A stretch of DNA of 64,000 nucleotides, taken from NCBI RefSeq assembly GCF_005938105.1, contig NZ_VCPE01000004.1, forward strand, positions 124,001 to 188,000, in the 5' to 3' direction. This DNA comes from Brucella haematophila (GTDB taxonomy: Bacteria > Pseudomonadota > Alphaproteobacteria > Rhizobiales > Rhizobiaceae). The notes under the pieces were generated by a model. That model was not told where the DNA came from, did not search any database, and saw only the letters and a program-made list of their open reading frames with translations. Within the stretch, counting starts at the first letter, position 1. Each line of letters starts with the position of its first letter. Shown one piece after another: positions 47,547 through 57,377 of the stretch. Position numbers and translations under genes: made by a program.

Positions 47547-47951
47547 ATGGTCGAGCTGACGAACAATCTGGACAATCTGGAATTCATCATTGCGAAGGCG
47601 CGCGAATATGACGTTCAGGTGCCTGCGGTGGACGAAGACTCCGGTTCCAATCCCGGCGACGACAGAGACGTCGATATTCTCGATGCTTCGCTCGACAATC
47701 CGACCCGGAAAGAGCTTTTCGCCGCCATACGCTCCCTGAATGAAGACCAACGCATCGAATTGCTTGCCTTGATGTGGGTTGGACGCGGCGATTTTTCGCC
47801 CGAAGAATGGGATGAGGCGTTATCCACGGCAAGCGACCGCCATAACGGGCGCGAGGCAAAATACCTGATCGGAACGCCGCTTCTGGGTGATTATATCGAG
47901 GAGGGCCTTGTATCGCTCGGCATTGATGTCGAAGCCTACGATAATGAATAA
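47547..47951 (+). CDS. DUF3775 protein
   Basis: The 134-residue acidic cytoplasmic protein matches DUF3775. The core reads LNEDQRIELLALMWVGRGDFSPEEW and the C-terminus GTPLLGDYIEEGLVSLGID. AACGGAGG lies before the ATG at 47547. It follows kdpE by 39 bases in the same direction and could ride on the kdp transcript, but a functional link is not established. The family has no known function; it is common in alphaproteobacteria. Confidence 0.88.
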   Translation: MVELTNNLDNLEFIIAKAREYDVQVPAVDEDSGSNPGDDRDVDILDASLDNPTRKELFAAIRSLNEDQRIELLALMWVGRGDFSPEEWDEALSTASDRHNGREAKYLIGTPLLGDYIEEGLVSLGIDVEAYDNE

Positions 47952-48094
47952 GAAAAATTGATGATTCCATCCGTCCTTCTGTTTTGACGCTGCCATATCC
48001 GGGCATTAAGGTTGCGCGCAAATGCAAACCGGTTCGATTTGGACCGGCTTGTAAAAGAACATATGGGAATTCAAAACCGACGGAGGAATGCGCC

Positions 48095-49540
48095 ATGCTT
48101 CAGAAGAACCTGGTTCAGAAAACGGATTTTTACATCGACGGCGCCTGGCGCGCTCCAATCGACGCCAAGAGCATCGAAGTCGTTAATCCGGCCAATGAAA
48201 AGCCTTATGCGGTGATCTCGGGCGGTTCGGCTGCCGATATCGATCTCGCTGTAGCTGCAGCGCGCAAGGCATTTCCCGCTTGGGCCGAAACGCCAGCGAA
48301 AGAGCGTATCGCCTATATCCGCCGTATCGCAGAAATTTACGATTCCCGCATGGATGAAATGGCCAAGGCCATTTCGCACGAAATGGGTGCGCCGATTACG
48401 CTTGCGCGTGAATCGCAAGCTGCCGTTGGCGTGTCGCACATCAAGGCTTTTGTCGCCGCCTTCGAGAATTTCGAGTTTGAAGAAATTCTTTCTCCTAAAT
48501 TTCCAAACCAGACCATCGTGCATGAACCTATCGGCGTTTGTGGGCTGATCACCCCGTGGAACTGGCCGATGAACCAGATTGCGCTGAAGGTCATTCCCGC
48601 GATTGCGGTTGGCTGCACGGTCGTGCTCAAGCCGTCCGAAATTGCGCCGATGTCGGCCATGCTGTTCGCCGAATTTGTCGATGCAGCCGGTCTGCCAAAG
48701 GGCGTGTTCAACCTCGTCAATGGCGAAGGCCCGGTGGTCGGCGAAGCCCTGTCGCAGCACCCGGATGTGGACATGATGTCCTTCACCGGCTCGACACGCG
48801 CAGGCACAGCGGTTTCCCGCGCTGCCGCGGCAACCGTCAAGCGCGTTTCGCTGGAACTCGGCGGCAAGTCGCCAAACATCGTCTTTGCCGATAGCGATCT
48901 GGAAAAGACCATCGAGCGCAGCCTCGCCCATTGCTTCGAGAACACCGGTCAGTCCTGCAATGCGCCGACGCGCATGCTGGTTGAGCGCTCGGTCTATGAC
49001 AAGGCCGTCGAATTCGCGAAGAAGGTAACCGAAGGCACCAAGGTCGGTGATCCTGCGGAAGAAGGCGACCATATCGGACCGCTTTCCTCGTCGATCCAGT
49101 TCGAGAAGGTCCAGAAGCTCATCCAGAAGGGTATCGACGAAGGTGCACGCCTCGTTGCTGGCGGCACGGGCCGTCCGGACGGCTTCACGGAAGGCGACTT
49201 CGTCAAGCCGACTGTCTTCGCCGACGTGAACAACGACATGACCATCGCGCGCGAAGAAATCTTCGGGCCGGTGCTGGCCATGATCCCGTTTGAAACGGAA
49301 GAAGAAGCCATCGCCATCGCCAATGACACGCCTTACGGTCTGGCCGCCTATATCCAGACCGGCAGCCCGGAACGCGCCAAGCGCGTTGCGCGCAAGCTCC
49401 GCGCTGGCATGATCCAAATCAACGGCACGTCCCGCGCTCCGGGCAGCCCGTTTGGCGGATACAAGCAGTCGGGCAATGGTCGCGAAGGCGGCAAGTGGGG
49501 TCTTGAAGACTTCATGGAAGTGAAGCTCATCAGCGGCTGA
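48095..49540 (+). CDS. NAD(P)-dependent aldehyde dehydrogenase
   Basis: This 481-residue enzyme oxidises an aldehyde to its acid. The catalytic cysteine is C288 in FENTGQSCNAPTRML and the general base E254 in SLELGGKSPNIVF; the cofactor-binding TPWNWPMNQIALKVIPAI near residue 152 and SFTGSTRAGTAV near residue 230 are intact. GGAGGAATGCGCC precedes ATG 48095; the frame continues upstream without a better start. It is a single gene ended by a strong bidirectional terminator. The aldehyde is unknown; close relatives are generic class 1/2 enzymes. Confidence 0.93.
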   Translation: MLQKNLVQKTDFYIDGAWRAPIDAKSIEVVNPANEKPYAVISGGSAADIDLAVAAARKAFPAWAETPAKERIAYIRRIAEIYDSRMDEMAKAISHEMGAPITLARESQAAVGVSHIKAFVAAFENFEFEEILSPKFPNQTIVHEPIGVCGLITPWNWPMNQIALKVIPAIAVGCTVVLKPSEIAPMSAMLFAEFVDAAGLPKGVFNLVNGEGPVVGEALSQHPDVDMMSFTGSTRAGTAVSRAAAATVKRVSLELGGKSPNIVFADSDLEKTIERSLAHCFENTGQSCNAPTRMLVERSVYDKAVEFAKKVTEGTKVGDPAEEGDHIGPLSSSIQFEKVQKLIQKGIDEGARLVAGGTGRPDGFTEGDFVKPTVFADVNNDMTIAREEIFGPVLAMIPFETEEEAIAIANDTPYGLAAYIQTGSPERAKRVARKLRAGMIQINGTSRAPGSPFGGYKQSGNGREGGKWGLEDFMEVKLISG

Positions 49541-49564
49541 TTTTGACCAGCAGATGTTAAACAT

Positions 49565-49595
49565 GAAAAAGCGCCGCTAAACGGCGCTTTTTCTT
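49565..49595. terminator. Bidirectional rho-independent terminator
   Basis: AAAAAGCGCCG (49565-49575) and CGGCGCTTTTT (49581-49591) enclose CTAAA. T-runs occur on both strands, so it can end the aldehyde dehydrogenase transcript and the convergent peptidase operon. Confidence 0.93.
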
Positions 49596-49623
49596 TATAA
49601 AACTTGCTCTTCAAACCGGAAAG

Positions 49624-51369
49624 TCAAGCAACCGGCGTGGATGGCAACAAGGCCTGCAAGGCATCGTAGCATGCCAGCACCGTTTCCATTTGCGCAGTGT
49701 GGCCTTTAACGAAAGCGCTGCCATAGATCGTCTCATCCGGATATTCCGTGATGAGCGTCAGCGGCACCGTATGGCGGTCATCGACACCGACAAGGCACGG
49801 GAAACCGTTGATAATGCGGAAGCCCGTTTCGCCTGCATGTTGCTCGAAAAGCCTGATCTGGGCGTTATTATAGGCAACCAAACCGTCAATGGCGGCCAGA
49901 TGTTTTGTCACGCGGTCGATCAGTTCTTCTGCTTCCTTTTCCCAGGAGGCATGGTGGCGAATGATCAGGAAAAAGCCCTTCGGCAGCGTCCACATGGCAA
50001 AGGAACGCGGCACATAGCCGGAGAGCGGGCGCGTCCATTCATGCGACGGATAACCGTGCAGGTTGACGTGCAGTTTCGCATCAGTCCGCTTTTCCGCCTC
50101 GACGCGAATGGCTTTTTCGTAAAGCCCCTCGCCGCTGCGATATTCCAGATCGTCACCCAGCGCCGTATAGCGCGCGGCGTGATGCATGTGATGCGGCTGA
50201 AGTGCGCAAAGCCGTTTGTGTATCTCGTATCCGTCCGGGTTTTCCTGCGGAGAGATCGTGAAATGCGTGCCCTCGCGCGCCACAAGCCGGTTGGCCGCGC
50301 GCAACGCGCCAACAACACCTGTCGTTTCATTGGCGTGCTGCCCGGCGCTGATCATCATCGCGGCATCGCTGCCCTTGCGATACGTCGCGCGCACCGTTCT
50401 GCCAGAGCGGGTTCTGGCGTCGAATGGCTCACCGCCAAGTCTGGCAATTTCACGACGGATCTGATCGGCGGAAAGCGGCGCTTGCGCCGTTTCCAGAACC
50501 TGCTCTGCAGTCAATGCATCATCGGTGGAAAGCGGTCGCATTTCCACTTTGACTGACGGTTCGGCATCGCGGAAGCGGACTTCCGGCACGATCTGGCCCG
50601 GTTGCAAGCCACGGTCACCGACCGGGCGGCCGGACTTTTTCTGAAAGACTTCCAGCAGCGAGAAATAGATATCCTCGTGCATGGCCTCGGTCAGGCTCAG
50701 CGTCTCCTCATCGTAAGGCAGGCGGCGGTCGGTGATCGGCAGACTGACGGCGATGTTCAGCTCATCGAAATAAGGTTCACCACGCTTCCAGTCATGGGCG
50801 GCGATGGTCGAGACAGTGTCATGAAACAGCTTTTCATACGAAGTCTCATAGCGCGCGCTTTCTGTCTTGCCGTCCTGCGTGACAGTCAGCCAGCCGGTTG
50901 GCGAGACCAGTGTTTCGCCGATGAAATCCACATGCACGCGGTTCGGCGCAAAAACCCGATGGCTTTCGCTATGGCCATCCGCAAAGACCAGATCGACTTC
51001 ATAATGAAAATCGTCTTTGCCCGAAGCTGCGAAAGTCACCTCTGCCTCCGGCAGCAACGCAGACAAGGGATAGGTTTCGAGCAGAAAACGGTTCTGTACG
51101 CAAGCCTCATGACGCGGATAACGGATCACCGCCGACTTCAGCGCCGCGCCATCCACTTCCTCCAGAAAGAAATGCAGAAGCGGCTTGTAAGCCGAATGCA
51201 GCCGCGCCTCGACGCCTGCTTCACGCAACTTCGTTTCGGCAGCAAAGCGGCTCGGCTGATCATCGAACAGCCATGCTTCCACCTTCGCGCCGCGCATTTC
51301 CGGTTTCAGAAAGTGCTCGACAAGCGCATGAACGGTGCGCGGATAGGTTTTCTCATAAAGCACGCTCAT
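49624..51369 (-). CDS. M14-family zinc carboxypeptidase-like protein
   Basis: The 581-residue protein has a C-terminal M14 peptidase domain from about residue 330. The zinc ligands H345 and E348 are in AGQHANETTG and the third, H438, is in HVNLHGYPSHEW. The N-terminal 300 residues match no family I know and may bind substrate. There is no signal peptide, so it acts in the cytoplasm. It is the last gene of the peptide-importer operon and overlaps the preceding permease gene by four bases, so it probably trims or deamidates imported peptides. Confidence 0.83.
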   Translation of the reverse strand: MSVLYEKTYPRTVHALVEHFLKPEMRGAKVEAWLFDDQPSRFAAETKLREAGVEARLHSAYKPLLHFFLEEVDGAALKSAVIRYPRHEACVQNRFLLETYPLSALLPEAEVTFAASGKDDFHYEVDLVFADGHSESHRVFAPNRVHVDFIGETLVSPTGWLTVTQDGKTESARYETSYEKLFHDTVSTIAAHDWKRGEPYFDELNIAVSLPITDRRLPYDEETLSLTEAMHEDIYFSLLEVFQKKSGRPVGDRGLQPGQIVPEVRFRDAEPSVKVEMRPLSTDDALTAEQVLETAQAPLSADQIRREIARLGGEPFDARTRSGRTVRATYRKGSDAAMMISAGQHANETTGVVGALRAANRLVAREGTHFTISPQENPDGYEIHKRLCALQPHHMHHAARYTALGDDLEYRSGEGLYEKAIRVEAEKRTDAKLHVNLHGYPSHEWTRPLSGYVPRSFAMWTLPKGFFLIIRHHASWEKEAEELIDRVTKHLAAIDGLVAYNNAQIRLFEQHAGETGFRIINGFPCLVGVDDRHTVPLTLITEYPDETIYGSAFVKGHTAQMETVLACYDALQALLPSTPVA

Positions 51370-52220
51370 CGGGAAGTCCTGCCAGTTGGGTCGAGGCTGT
51401 CACGCAGCCAGTCGCCAAGAAGATTGAGACCAAGCACGGTGAAGAGAATGGCGAGGCCCGGGAAAATGCTCACCCACCATGCGGTCTGGAGATAGGTGCG
51501 CCCGTCGGCCAGCATGCCGCCCCAGCTTGGAATGGTCGGATCGACACCAAGGCCGAGGAAGGTCAGGCTCGATTCCAGCAAAATATTATTGGCCACATTG
51601 AGCGTCATCAGCACGATGACCGGACCGAGCAGGTTCGGCAGCAGATGCTGGAAGATGATGCGCCAGTCCTTCACGCCGATAGCGCGAGCAGACAGGATGA
51701 ACTCGCGCTCGCGCAACGACAGCACCGAGCCGCGCACCAGTCGCGCATATTGCACACATTGCGAGACGATCAGCAGGATGATGGTGTTGAACAAGCCACC
51801 GCCCAGAATGGCCATCACCGTGATGGCAAGCAGGATGAACGGCATGGCCAGCTGAACATCGACAAAGCGCATCAGCGCCATGTCCCAGAAGCCGCGATAA
51901 TAGCCGGCAACGAGACCCATGATCGTGCCGATGACCACGGAGCCGATCACCGAAACGAAACCGACAAACAGCGAAATCTTGCCGCCCGTGATAACCCGCG
52001 CCAGCACGTCGCGGCCCAGCGGATCTGTGCCGAAAACATGGGCCGGATTGACGAATGGCGGCGTCAGGCGCGCCAGAAGATCAATCTTGTTGGCGCCGCC
52101 CGGAAACAGATAGCCGGAGAAAATCACGGCCAGACAAATGCAACCGGTCAGCACGACGCCGACAATGAATTCGAGGCTCGCAAAACGCGAAAACAGAACG
52201 GATGAGGTCTTGGTTGCCAT
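51366..52220 (-). CDS. Peptide ABC importer permease, DppC/OppC type
   Basis: The 284-residue inner-membrane protein has six hydrophobic helices. The DppC hallmarks are HVFGTDPLGRDVLARVITG near residue 60 and the EAA loop ILSARAIGVKDWRIIFQHLLPNLLGPVIV, read in parts near residue 185. ATG 52220 begins six bases after the DppB-type stop; a frame extending to 52469 lies over that gene and is rejected. It pairs with the neighbouring permease to form the channel. Confidence 0.94.
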   Translation of the reverse strand: MATKTSSVLFSRFASLEFIVGVVLTGCICLAVIFSGYLFPGGANKIDLLARLTPPFVNPAHVFGTDPLGRDVLARVITGGKISLFVGFVSVIGSVVIGTIMGLVAGYYRGFWDMALMRFVDVQLAMPFILLAITVMAILGGGLFNTIILLIVSQCVQYARLVRGSVLSLREREFILSARAIGVKDWRIIFQHLLPNLLGPVIVLMTLNVANNILLESSLTFLGLGVDPTIPSWGGMLADGRTYLQTAWWVSIFPGLAILFTVLGLNLLGDWLRDSLDPTGRTSR

Positions 52221-52225
52221 GGGTC

Positions 52226-53149
52226 CTACTCCGTGCGGATACGCGGATCGACAAGGCCATAGGCGATGTCCACGAGAAGATTGACGCCGATGATCAGCAT
52301 GGAAAGGATCGCGATGGTGGCCTGCAAGACAGGATAATCGCGCCCGGCCACAGCGTCGAAGGCAAGCGTGCCCATGCCCGGCCAGTTGAACACGCGTTCC
52401 ACCACGACGATACCGCCGAGCAGACCGCCAAACTGAAGGCCGAGATAGGTGATCAGCGGGATGGCGCAATTGCGCAGCGCATGCTTGTAGAGCACCTTGT
52501 TCTCGCTCAGCCCCTTAGCCCGTGCCACCATGATATATTGCGATTGCAGCGTCTCCAGCATCGCCGTGCGCACAAGGCGGACATTGGTCGCGGTCAGAAT
52601 GATGCCCATGGTGAGCGCTGGCATGATGAAGCTTGCAATGCCGCTCATGCCGCTTGGCGGCAGCCATTGCAGCGTGATGCCGAACAGCAGCACCAGCATG
52701 GTTGCCAGCCAGAAATTCGGGAAGGACAGACCCACCAGCGAGCAGATACGGATGAGCTGATCGGCCCATTTTCCACGCGACACCGCAGCCTTGATGCCAA
52801 GTGGAACGGAAATCACGATGGAAACGAACAGGGAGGCGAAGGCCAGCATCAGCGTGGCAGGCAGAGCGCCGGCCACGAGCGTGGAAACCGGCGTGCCGCC
52901 AAGGAAACTGCGCCCCAGATCCATCGTGAACAGTCCCTTGAGGAACTGCCAATATTGAACGAAGAACGGCTGGTTGAGACCGAGACCTTCGCGGATGCGT
53001 GCGAGGTCGGCTTCGGTGATGCTGCCAGCACCCTGCGTCAGCATCAATGCCGGATCGCCTGTCAGGCGGACCGCGAAAGCGACAAGCAGCGTCATCGCGA
53101 CAAGCACGAACAACGCCTGCAAAATTCGTTTGATCAGAAATCCGGCCAC
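52226..53149 (-). CDS. Peptide ABC importer permease, DppB/OppB type
   Basis: The 307-residue protein starts with the typical FLIKRILQALFVLVAMT helix and carries SFPNFWLATMLVLLFG and the EAA loop YIMVARAKGLSENKVLYKHALRN, quoted in part. I chose the GTG at 53149, seven bases after GGAGG, over the ATG at 53185 that would add 12 non-family residues. It forms the second half of the membrane channel. A 64-base gap separates it from the binding-protein gene upstream. Confidence 0.93.
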   Translation of the reverse strand: MAGFLIKRILQALFVLVAMTLLVAFAVRLTGDPALMLTQGAGSITEADLARIREGLGLNQPFFVQYWQFLKGLFTMDLGRSFLGGTPVSTLVAGALPATLMLAFASLFVSIVISVPLGIKAAVSRGKWADQLIRICSLVGLSFPNFWLATMLVLLFGITLQWLPPSGMSGIASFIMPALTMGIILTATNVRLVRTAMLETLQSQYIMVARAKGLSENKVLYKHALRNCAIPLITYLGLQFGGLLGGIVVVERVFNWPGMGTLAFDAVAGRDYPVLQATIAILSMLIIGVNLLVDIAYGLVDPRIRTE

Positions 53150-53213
53150 CAGTGCGCCTCCGAAATGCTGCGGCAAGCCGGTCATATCCGGCTTGCCGTA
53201 TTGTCATTCTTGC

Positions 53214-54743
53214 TTATTCGACAGTGACGTCCGTCAGACGCAGACGGCTGTCAGGCACCGGCACGAAGTTCTTCACGCGCTTGTTGACGCCGAAGATTGC
53301 CTTGAGGTTGTAGAGCGGCATTTCCAGTGCGCGATCGGCTGCGTAATGCGCGATTTCCTGCAGGAGCTTCTCACGTTCACCGCGATCAATAACCGAGCGC
53401 TGCGCCTCCAGCATCTTGTCGAGCTTTTCGTCCTTGTCGTACGGGTTCCACTTTTCACCCGAATGGTACATGGAATAGGCGGTGTTATCATAGTCGAAGG
53501 TCCAGCCGCCCCAGGCCTGCTGGAACATCGCGCCGGTCTTGCCCTGCGGGATGATATCGTTCAGCAGAACATTGGTGTCGTAAGGCTTGATGGTTGCATT
53601 GACGCCGACCATCTGCAGGAAGCTTGCGATAACCTGCGCCACTTCATTGAAGCTTGCATCCTGACCGCGCACGTCGATCTGTACAGTTGCGCCGGGCTGA
53701 ACGCCCGCTTCTTCTAGCAGCTTCTTCGCGCCTTCCGGATCGTAAGGCAGCGGCTTCATGTTCGGGTCGAAGCCGAAGGACAGCGAACCCTGAAAACTTG
53801 CAATCGGCTCTGCCTGACCTGCCAGAATGGACTGGATGATCGCGTCGCGATCAACCGCCATCGTCAGCGCCTTACGCACGCGCTCGTCCTTGGTGATGCC
53901 GTCAGCTGTGTTGAAACGCAGGGCATAGACCGTCGGGCCAGCCGTTGTGACGAGTTCCAGCTTCGGATCGCTCTGAATGGTCGGGATCATGCCAATCGGA
54001 ATGGTCGGCGGGATGACCAGATCAACGCGACCGGCCTGAAGCTCGGCAACAGCGGTCGAAGGCTCGGTGATAAAGCGATATTCGAGTTCGGAAAGCTTCG
54101 GCGCGCCGCCCCAATGATCGGCGAACGCCTCAAGCTTGATGTTGACCTTCGGCTCATAGGAAACGAATTTGAACGGTCCGGTGCCGACCGGATGGGTGTT
54201 GAAATAGTCGTCACCCTTTTCCTGAATATATTTCGGCGGAACGATCATGCCGCCATAACCAGCCAGCTTGGTGATGAGGACTGGGTCCGGTGCCTTCAGA
54301 TGAAAATCGACGGTCTTGTCGTCGATGACTTCCACCTTCTCGATGGCAATATAGTTGGAACGCTGCGGGCCTTTCGCGCCCTCGTCACCGAGCAGGCGAT
54401 CAAAGGTGAACTTGACGGCTTCGGCATTGAACGGTTCGCCATTATGGAACTTGACGTTCTCGCGCAGATGGAAGCGGATGCGCTTGCCGTTATCCAGCTC
54501 TTCCCACGAGGTTGCCAGTGCCGGAACGATCTTGAGGTCCGGTCCGCGATAGACGAGACCATCGAAAATATTGGTAGCGACAGAAGCCCAGTTGACGAGG
54601 AAAGTGTCGATCGGATCCCAGCTGCCCGGGTCCTGCGGCGACGAAACGGTCAGCTTTCCGGCCGCGAAAGCCGGAGCAGATGCAAACACTGCCGCCGAGA
54701 GAGCGGAAGCCATGAGAACGGCTTTAAGTGTTTTCCTTATCAT
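53214..54743 (-). CDS. Periplasmic peptide-binding protein of the ABC importer (SBP_bac_5)
   Basis: The 509-residue lipid-free binding protein has a Sec signal peptide (MASALSAAVFASAPAFA region). Family stretches include RFHLRENVKFHNGEPFNAEAVKFT near residue 90, quoted in part, and the segment GVNKRVKNFVP near the end. It captures oligopeptides, glutathione-like peptides or similar solutes. AAAGGGG precedes ATG 54743; the long upstream extension lies over the ATPase gene and is rejected. It is encoded between the ATPase and permease genes. Confidence 0.94.
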   Translation of the reverse strand: MIRKTLKAVLMASALSAAVFASAPAFAAGKLTVSSPQDPGSWDPIDTFLVNWASVATNIFDGLVYRGPDLKIVPALATSWEELDNGKRIRFHLRENVKFHNGEPFNAEAVKFTFDRLLGDEGAKGPQRSNYIAIEKVEVIDDKTVDFHLKAPDPVLITKLAGYGGMIVPPKYIQEKGDDYFNTHPVGTGPFKFVSYEPKVNIKLEAFADHWGGAPKLSELEYRFITEPSTAVAELQAGRVDLVIPPTIPIGMIPTIQSDPKLELVTTAGPTVYALRFNTADGITKDERVRKALTMAVDRDAIIQSILAGQAEPIASFQGSLSFGFDPNMKPLPYDPEGAKKLLEEAGVQPGATVQIDVRGQDASFNEVAQVIASFLQMVGVNATIKPYDTNVLLNDIIPQGKTGAMFQQAWGGWTFDYDNTAYSMYHSGEKWNPYDKDEKLDKMLEAQRSVIDRGEREKLLQEIAHYAADRALEMPLYNLKAIFGVNKRVKNFVPVPDSRLRLTDVTVE

Positions 54744-54780
54744 TGTTTTTCCCCTTTGGGTTTCTGTTGAACTTTGTGCG

Positions 54781-56616
54781 TCAGGCTGTTTCGGCCACGA
54801 AATGCCCGGTTGCGACCTCGCGATGGCGATAGATCGGCGGCTTGTCATCGATCCGGCGCGTTGTGCTTGGAATTTCACCTTCCAGCGCAGGCCGGTTGGT
54901 GCGCGCCAACGGATCAGCAATCGGCACAGCCGAGAGAAGCCGCTTCGTGTAGTCATGCGATGGTGTTTCGAAAACCTGCTGCCGCGAGCCGAGTTCCATG
55001 ATCTGGCCAAGATAAAGCACAGCCACACGATGGCTCATCTTTTCGACCACCGCCATGTCGTGGCTGATGAAGAGATAAGCCAGCCCCTGCTCTTTCTGCA
55101 GGTCCATGAACAGGTTGATGACCTGCGCCTGAATGGAAACATCGAGCGCCGACAGAGCTTCGTCGGCGATGATGAGCTTTGGCTTGGAAGCGAGCGCACG
55201 CGCTATGCAGACGCGCTGGCGCTGACCGCCGGAAAATTCGTGCGGATAGCGCTTCGCATGTTCCGGGCCGAGGCCAACCCGCTCCAGCAATTCGGCCACG
55301 CGCGCATTGATTGCCTTGTCATTGTCGAGAAGGCCATGCGTGCGGATCGGTTCCGCAATGGAAAAGCCGACCGTCTTGCGTGGATCGAGCGACGCGAACG
55401 GGTCCTGGAAAATATACTGCACTTCACGGCGCATGGCATAACGCTCGGCAGCGCTCATGGCCGAATAGGCCTTGCCGTTGAAGCGAATATCGCCGGAAAG
55501 CGGCGTCTGCAATTGCTGGATGGTGCGCCCAATGGTCGATTTTCCCGACCCGGATTCACCGACCAGCGCCAGCGTTTCGCCCGGATAAATATCGAATGCG
55601 ACCTTCGACACCGCGTTGCAGACATGCGTGACCTTGCCGAACAGGTTCTTCTTGATCGGAAAGCGCACGTAAAGATCGTCCACCGACAGCAACGGCTTGT
55701 CGCCATAACGCGCCGTGTCTTGAATGCGCTCCTCACCCGTCAGAACAGGCACGCCATCGCGCATGGTCATGACCGGCATTCGCTTCGGAAAGGCTTCGCC
55801 CGTCATGCTGCCAAGCTTCGGCACTGCCGACAGCAACGTCTTGGTATAGGCATGTTCCGGCTTCGAGAAAATCTGCCCGACCGGGCCTTCTTCCACCTTC
55901 CTGCCTTTCCACATGACGACGACATCGTCGGCCATTTCCGCCACCACGCCCATGTCGTGCGTGATGAAAATTACCGCCATTTCAAGCTCTTGCTGCAAAT
56001 CTCTGATAATGTGCAGTATCTGGGCCTGAATGGTCACATCGAGTGCGGTCGTCGGCTCATCAGCGATCAACAGTTTCGGACGGCAGGCAAGCGCCATGGC
56101 GATCATGACGCGCTGGCGCATACCACCGGAAAGCTGATGCGGATAGCGCTTCAGAAGCCCTTCCGCATCCGGCAGCCGCACCATTTCCAGAAGCCGCTTC
56201 CCCTCGGCAAGCGCCGCCTGCTGGGTCATGCCTTCATGCAGCATCAGCACTTCGGATAGCTGGTTGCCGATGGTGAAAACCGGATTGAGTGACGTCATTG
56301 GCTCCTGGAAGATCATGGCGATCTCCTTGCCGCGAATGCCCCGCATTGTCTTCTGATCGGCCTTGAGCAGATCGCGCTCGCCAAACAGAATGCGGCCGGA
56401 CGGGAATTTCGCGCCGCTCATATCGGCAAGCCGCATGATGGAAAGCGACGTGATGGACTTGCCCGAACCGGATTCGCCCACCACAGCCAGCGTGCGACCG
56501 GGATGGACCGAGAAACTCAGATCGTCAACGACACGGCTCGCGCCAAATTCGACACTGAGGCCATCGACGGTCAGCAGAGGTTTTGAAACTGGTTCGCTCA
56601 ACTCGGTTCCGCTCAA
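54781..56616 (-). CDS. Fused peptide-importer ATPase (DppD-DppF in one chain)
   Basis: The 611-residue protein joins two ABC domains. Domain 1 (about 12-270) has [16 protein letters not shown] and [11 protein letters not shown]. Domain 2 (about 320-570) has [17 protein letters not shown] and [11 protein letters not shown], where Ala replaces the usual Pro after DE. Each half ends with an oligopeptide-transporter tail. The most likely start is TTG 56616 behind AAGAGGG; the longer frame to 56787 overlaps the MarR gene. It lies 13 bases after that regulator gene, at the head of the importer operon. GsiA-type fused ATPases have the same layout. Confidence 0.93.
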   Translation of the reverse strand: MSGTELSEPVSKPLLTVDGLSVEFGASRVVDDLSFSVHPGRTLAVVGESGSGKSITSLSIMRLADMSGAKFPSGRILFGERDLLKADQKTMRGIRGKEIAMIFQEPMTSLNPVFTIGNQLSEVLMLHEGMTQQAALAEGKRLLEMVRLPDAEGLLKRYPHQLSGGMRQRVMIAMALACRPKLLIADEPTTALDVTIQAQILHIIRDLQQELEMAVIFITHDMGVVAEMADDVVVMWKGRKVEEGPVGQIFSKPEHAYTKTLLSAVPKLGSMTGEAFPKRMPVMTMRDGVPVLTGEERIQDTARYGDKPLLSVDDLYVRFPIKKNLFGKVTHVCNAVSKVAFDIYPGETLALVGESGSGKSTIGRTIQQLQTPLSGDIRFNGKAYSAMSAAERYAMRREVQYIFQDPFASLDPRKTVGFSIAEPIRTHGLLDNDKAINARVAELLERVGLGPEHAKRYPHEFSGGQRQRVCIARALASKPKLIIADEALSALDVSIQAQVINLFMDLQKEQGLAYLFISHDMAVVEKMSHRVAVLYLGQIMELGSRQQVFETPSHDYTKRLLSAVPIADPLARTNRPALEGEIPSTTRRIDDKPPIYRHREVATGHFVAETA

Positions 56617-56629
56617 ACTTTCAACCCTC

Positions 56630-57238
56630 TTAAAGTGTGATGGCAGACCGCGTGGCCTGATTGAATGCACCGGACATAAAGCGCAGAAGGGCAGCCACTT
56701 CGGAAAGCGTTTCTTCCGATGGGCGCGCATTGGCCGTGGAATCGACCAGAAGACGCTCACGAATTTGCGCATAACGCGCGCAGGCATCGGCGCCCTTGGC
56801 GGTGATCTTCACCGTCTTTTCCTTTGCCGCTTTGCCGGTCGTCAGCAAGCCGGCATTTTCAAGCTTGCGGATGGCATAGGTGGCAATATGCGTGTCTTCA
56901 ATGTCGAGAACGAGGCAGATATCGGCAAGCTTCTTCTCACGGTCGCGGTGGCGGATCGAATGGAGAATCAGCACTTCGATGGGGGAAAGCCCCGGCAAGC
57001 CCGCCGCTGCCATGCAGCGGACCATCCAGCGTGAAAACGCATGCGATGCGAGAATGAGGCCGTATTCAACCTCGGACATGCCGGGCGAACCGCCTTCGGC
57101 CAGATGCGCGGACGAAACAATGGGGCCAATCGAGGCAACCGGGCGCAAATGCTTGGGCAGCGTGACTTCATCGAAGCCAGCCTCCTGCATTTCGTCTCCG
57201 GTTTTAGGCTCTTCCTCAAAAGCCTTATCTTTACCCAT
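56630..57238 (-). CDS. MarR-type winged-helix regulator (COG5631-like)
   Basis: The 202-residue protein has a winged helix at about residues 78-150 (LSPIEVLILHSIRHRDREKK, LADICLVLDIEDTHIATYAIRKLENAGLL in part), with a long acidic N-terminal leader. It leads the peptide-importer operon and is divergent from the oxoprolinase gene, with 139 bases between them, so it probably controls both in response to a peptide or 5-oxoproline. It belongs to a MarR-like group I associate with hydantoinase/oxoprolinase loci. Confidence 0.85.
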   Translation of the reverse strand: MGKDKAFEEEPKTGDEMQEAGFDEVTLPKHLRPVASIGPIVSSAHLAEGGSPGMSEVEYGLILASHAFSRWMVRCMAAAGLPGLSPIEVLILHSIRHRDREKKLADICLVLDIEDTHIATYAIRKLENAGLLTTGKAAKEKTVKITAKGADACARYAQIRERLLVDSTANARPSEETLSEVAALLRFMSGAFNQATRSAITL

Positions 57239-57285
57239 TTTGACGCTCCCGCTTTTATGTGAATTTTATGTCATCATCTTATCGA

Positions 57286-57303
57286 CATTTTGTCAATAAA
57301 ATG
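57286..57303. promoter_or_regulatory. Candidate MarR operator
   Basis: CATTTTGTCAATAAAATG has arms CATTTT and AAAATG around six bases, and overlaps GACATTTTGTC, which has arms GACA and TGTC. It lies in the AT-rich gap between the MarR gene and the oxoprolinase gene, about 48 bases before the MarR start and 75 before the oxoprolinase start. Confidence 0.5.
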
Positions 57304-57377
57304 TGACTATCAATTTCAGAAGTGTTTTCAGAATACACAACTCAATGCATCTGGAATTTTGTGTGAGGGAGCCAGCG

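Noticed and set aside
48071-49564. Minus-strand frame of 497 codons over the aldehyde dehydrogenase
   Set aside because: Mirror of a well-conserved gene, Arg/His/Gly-rich with no family features.
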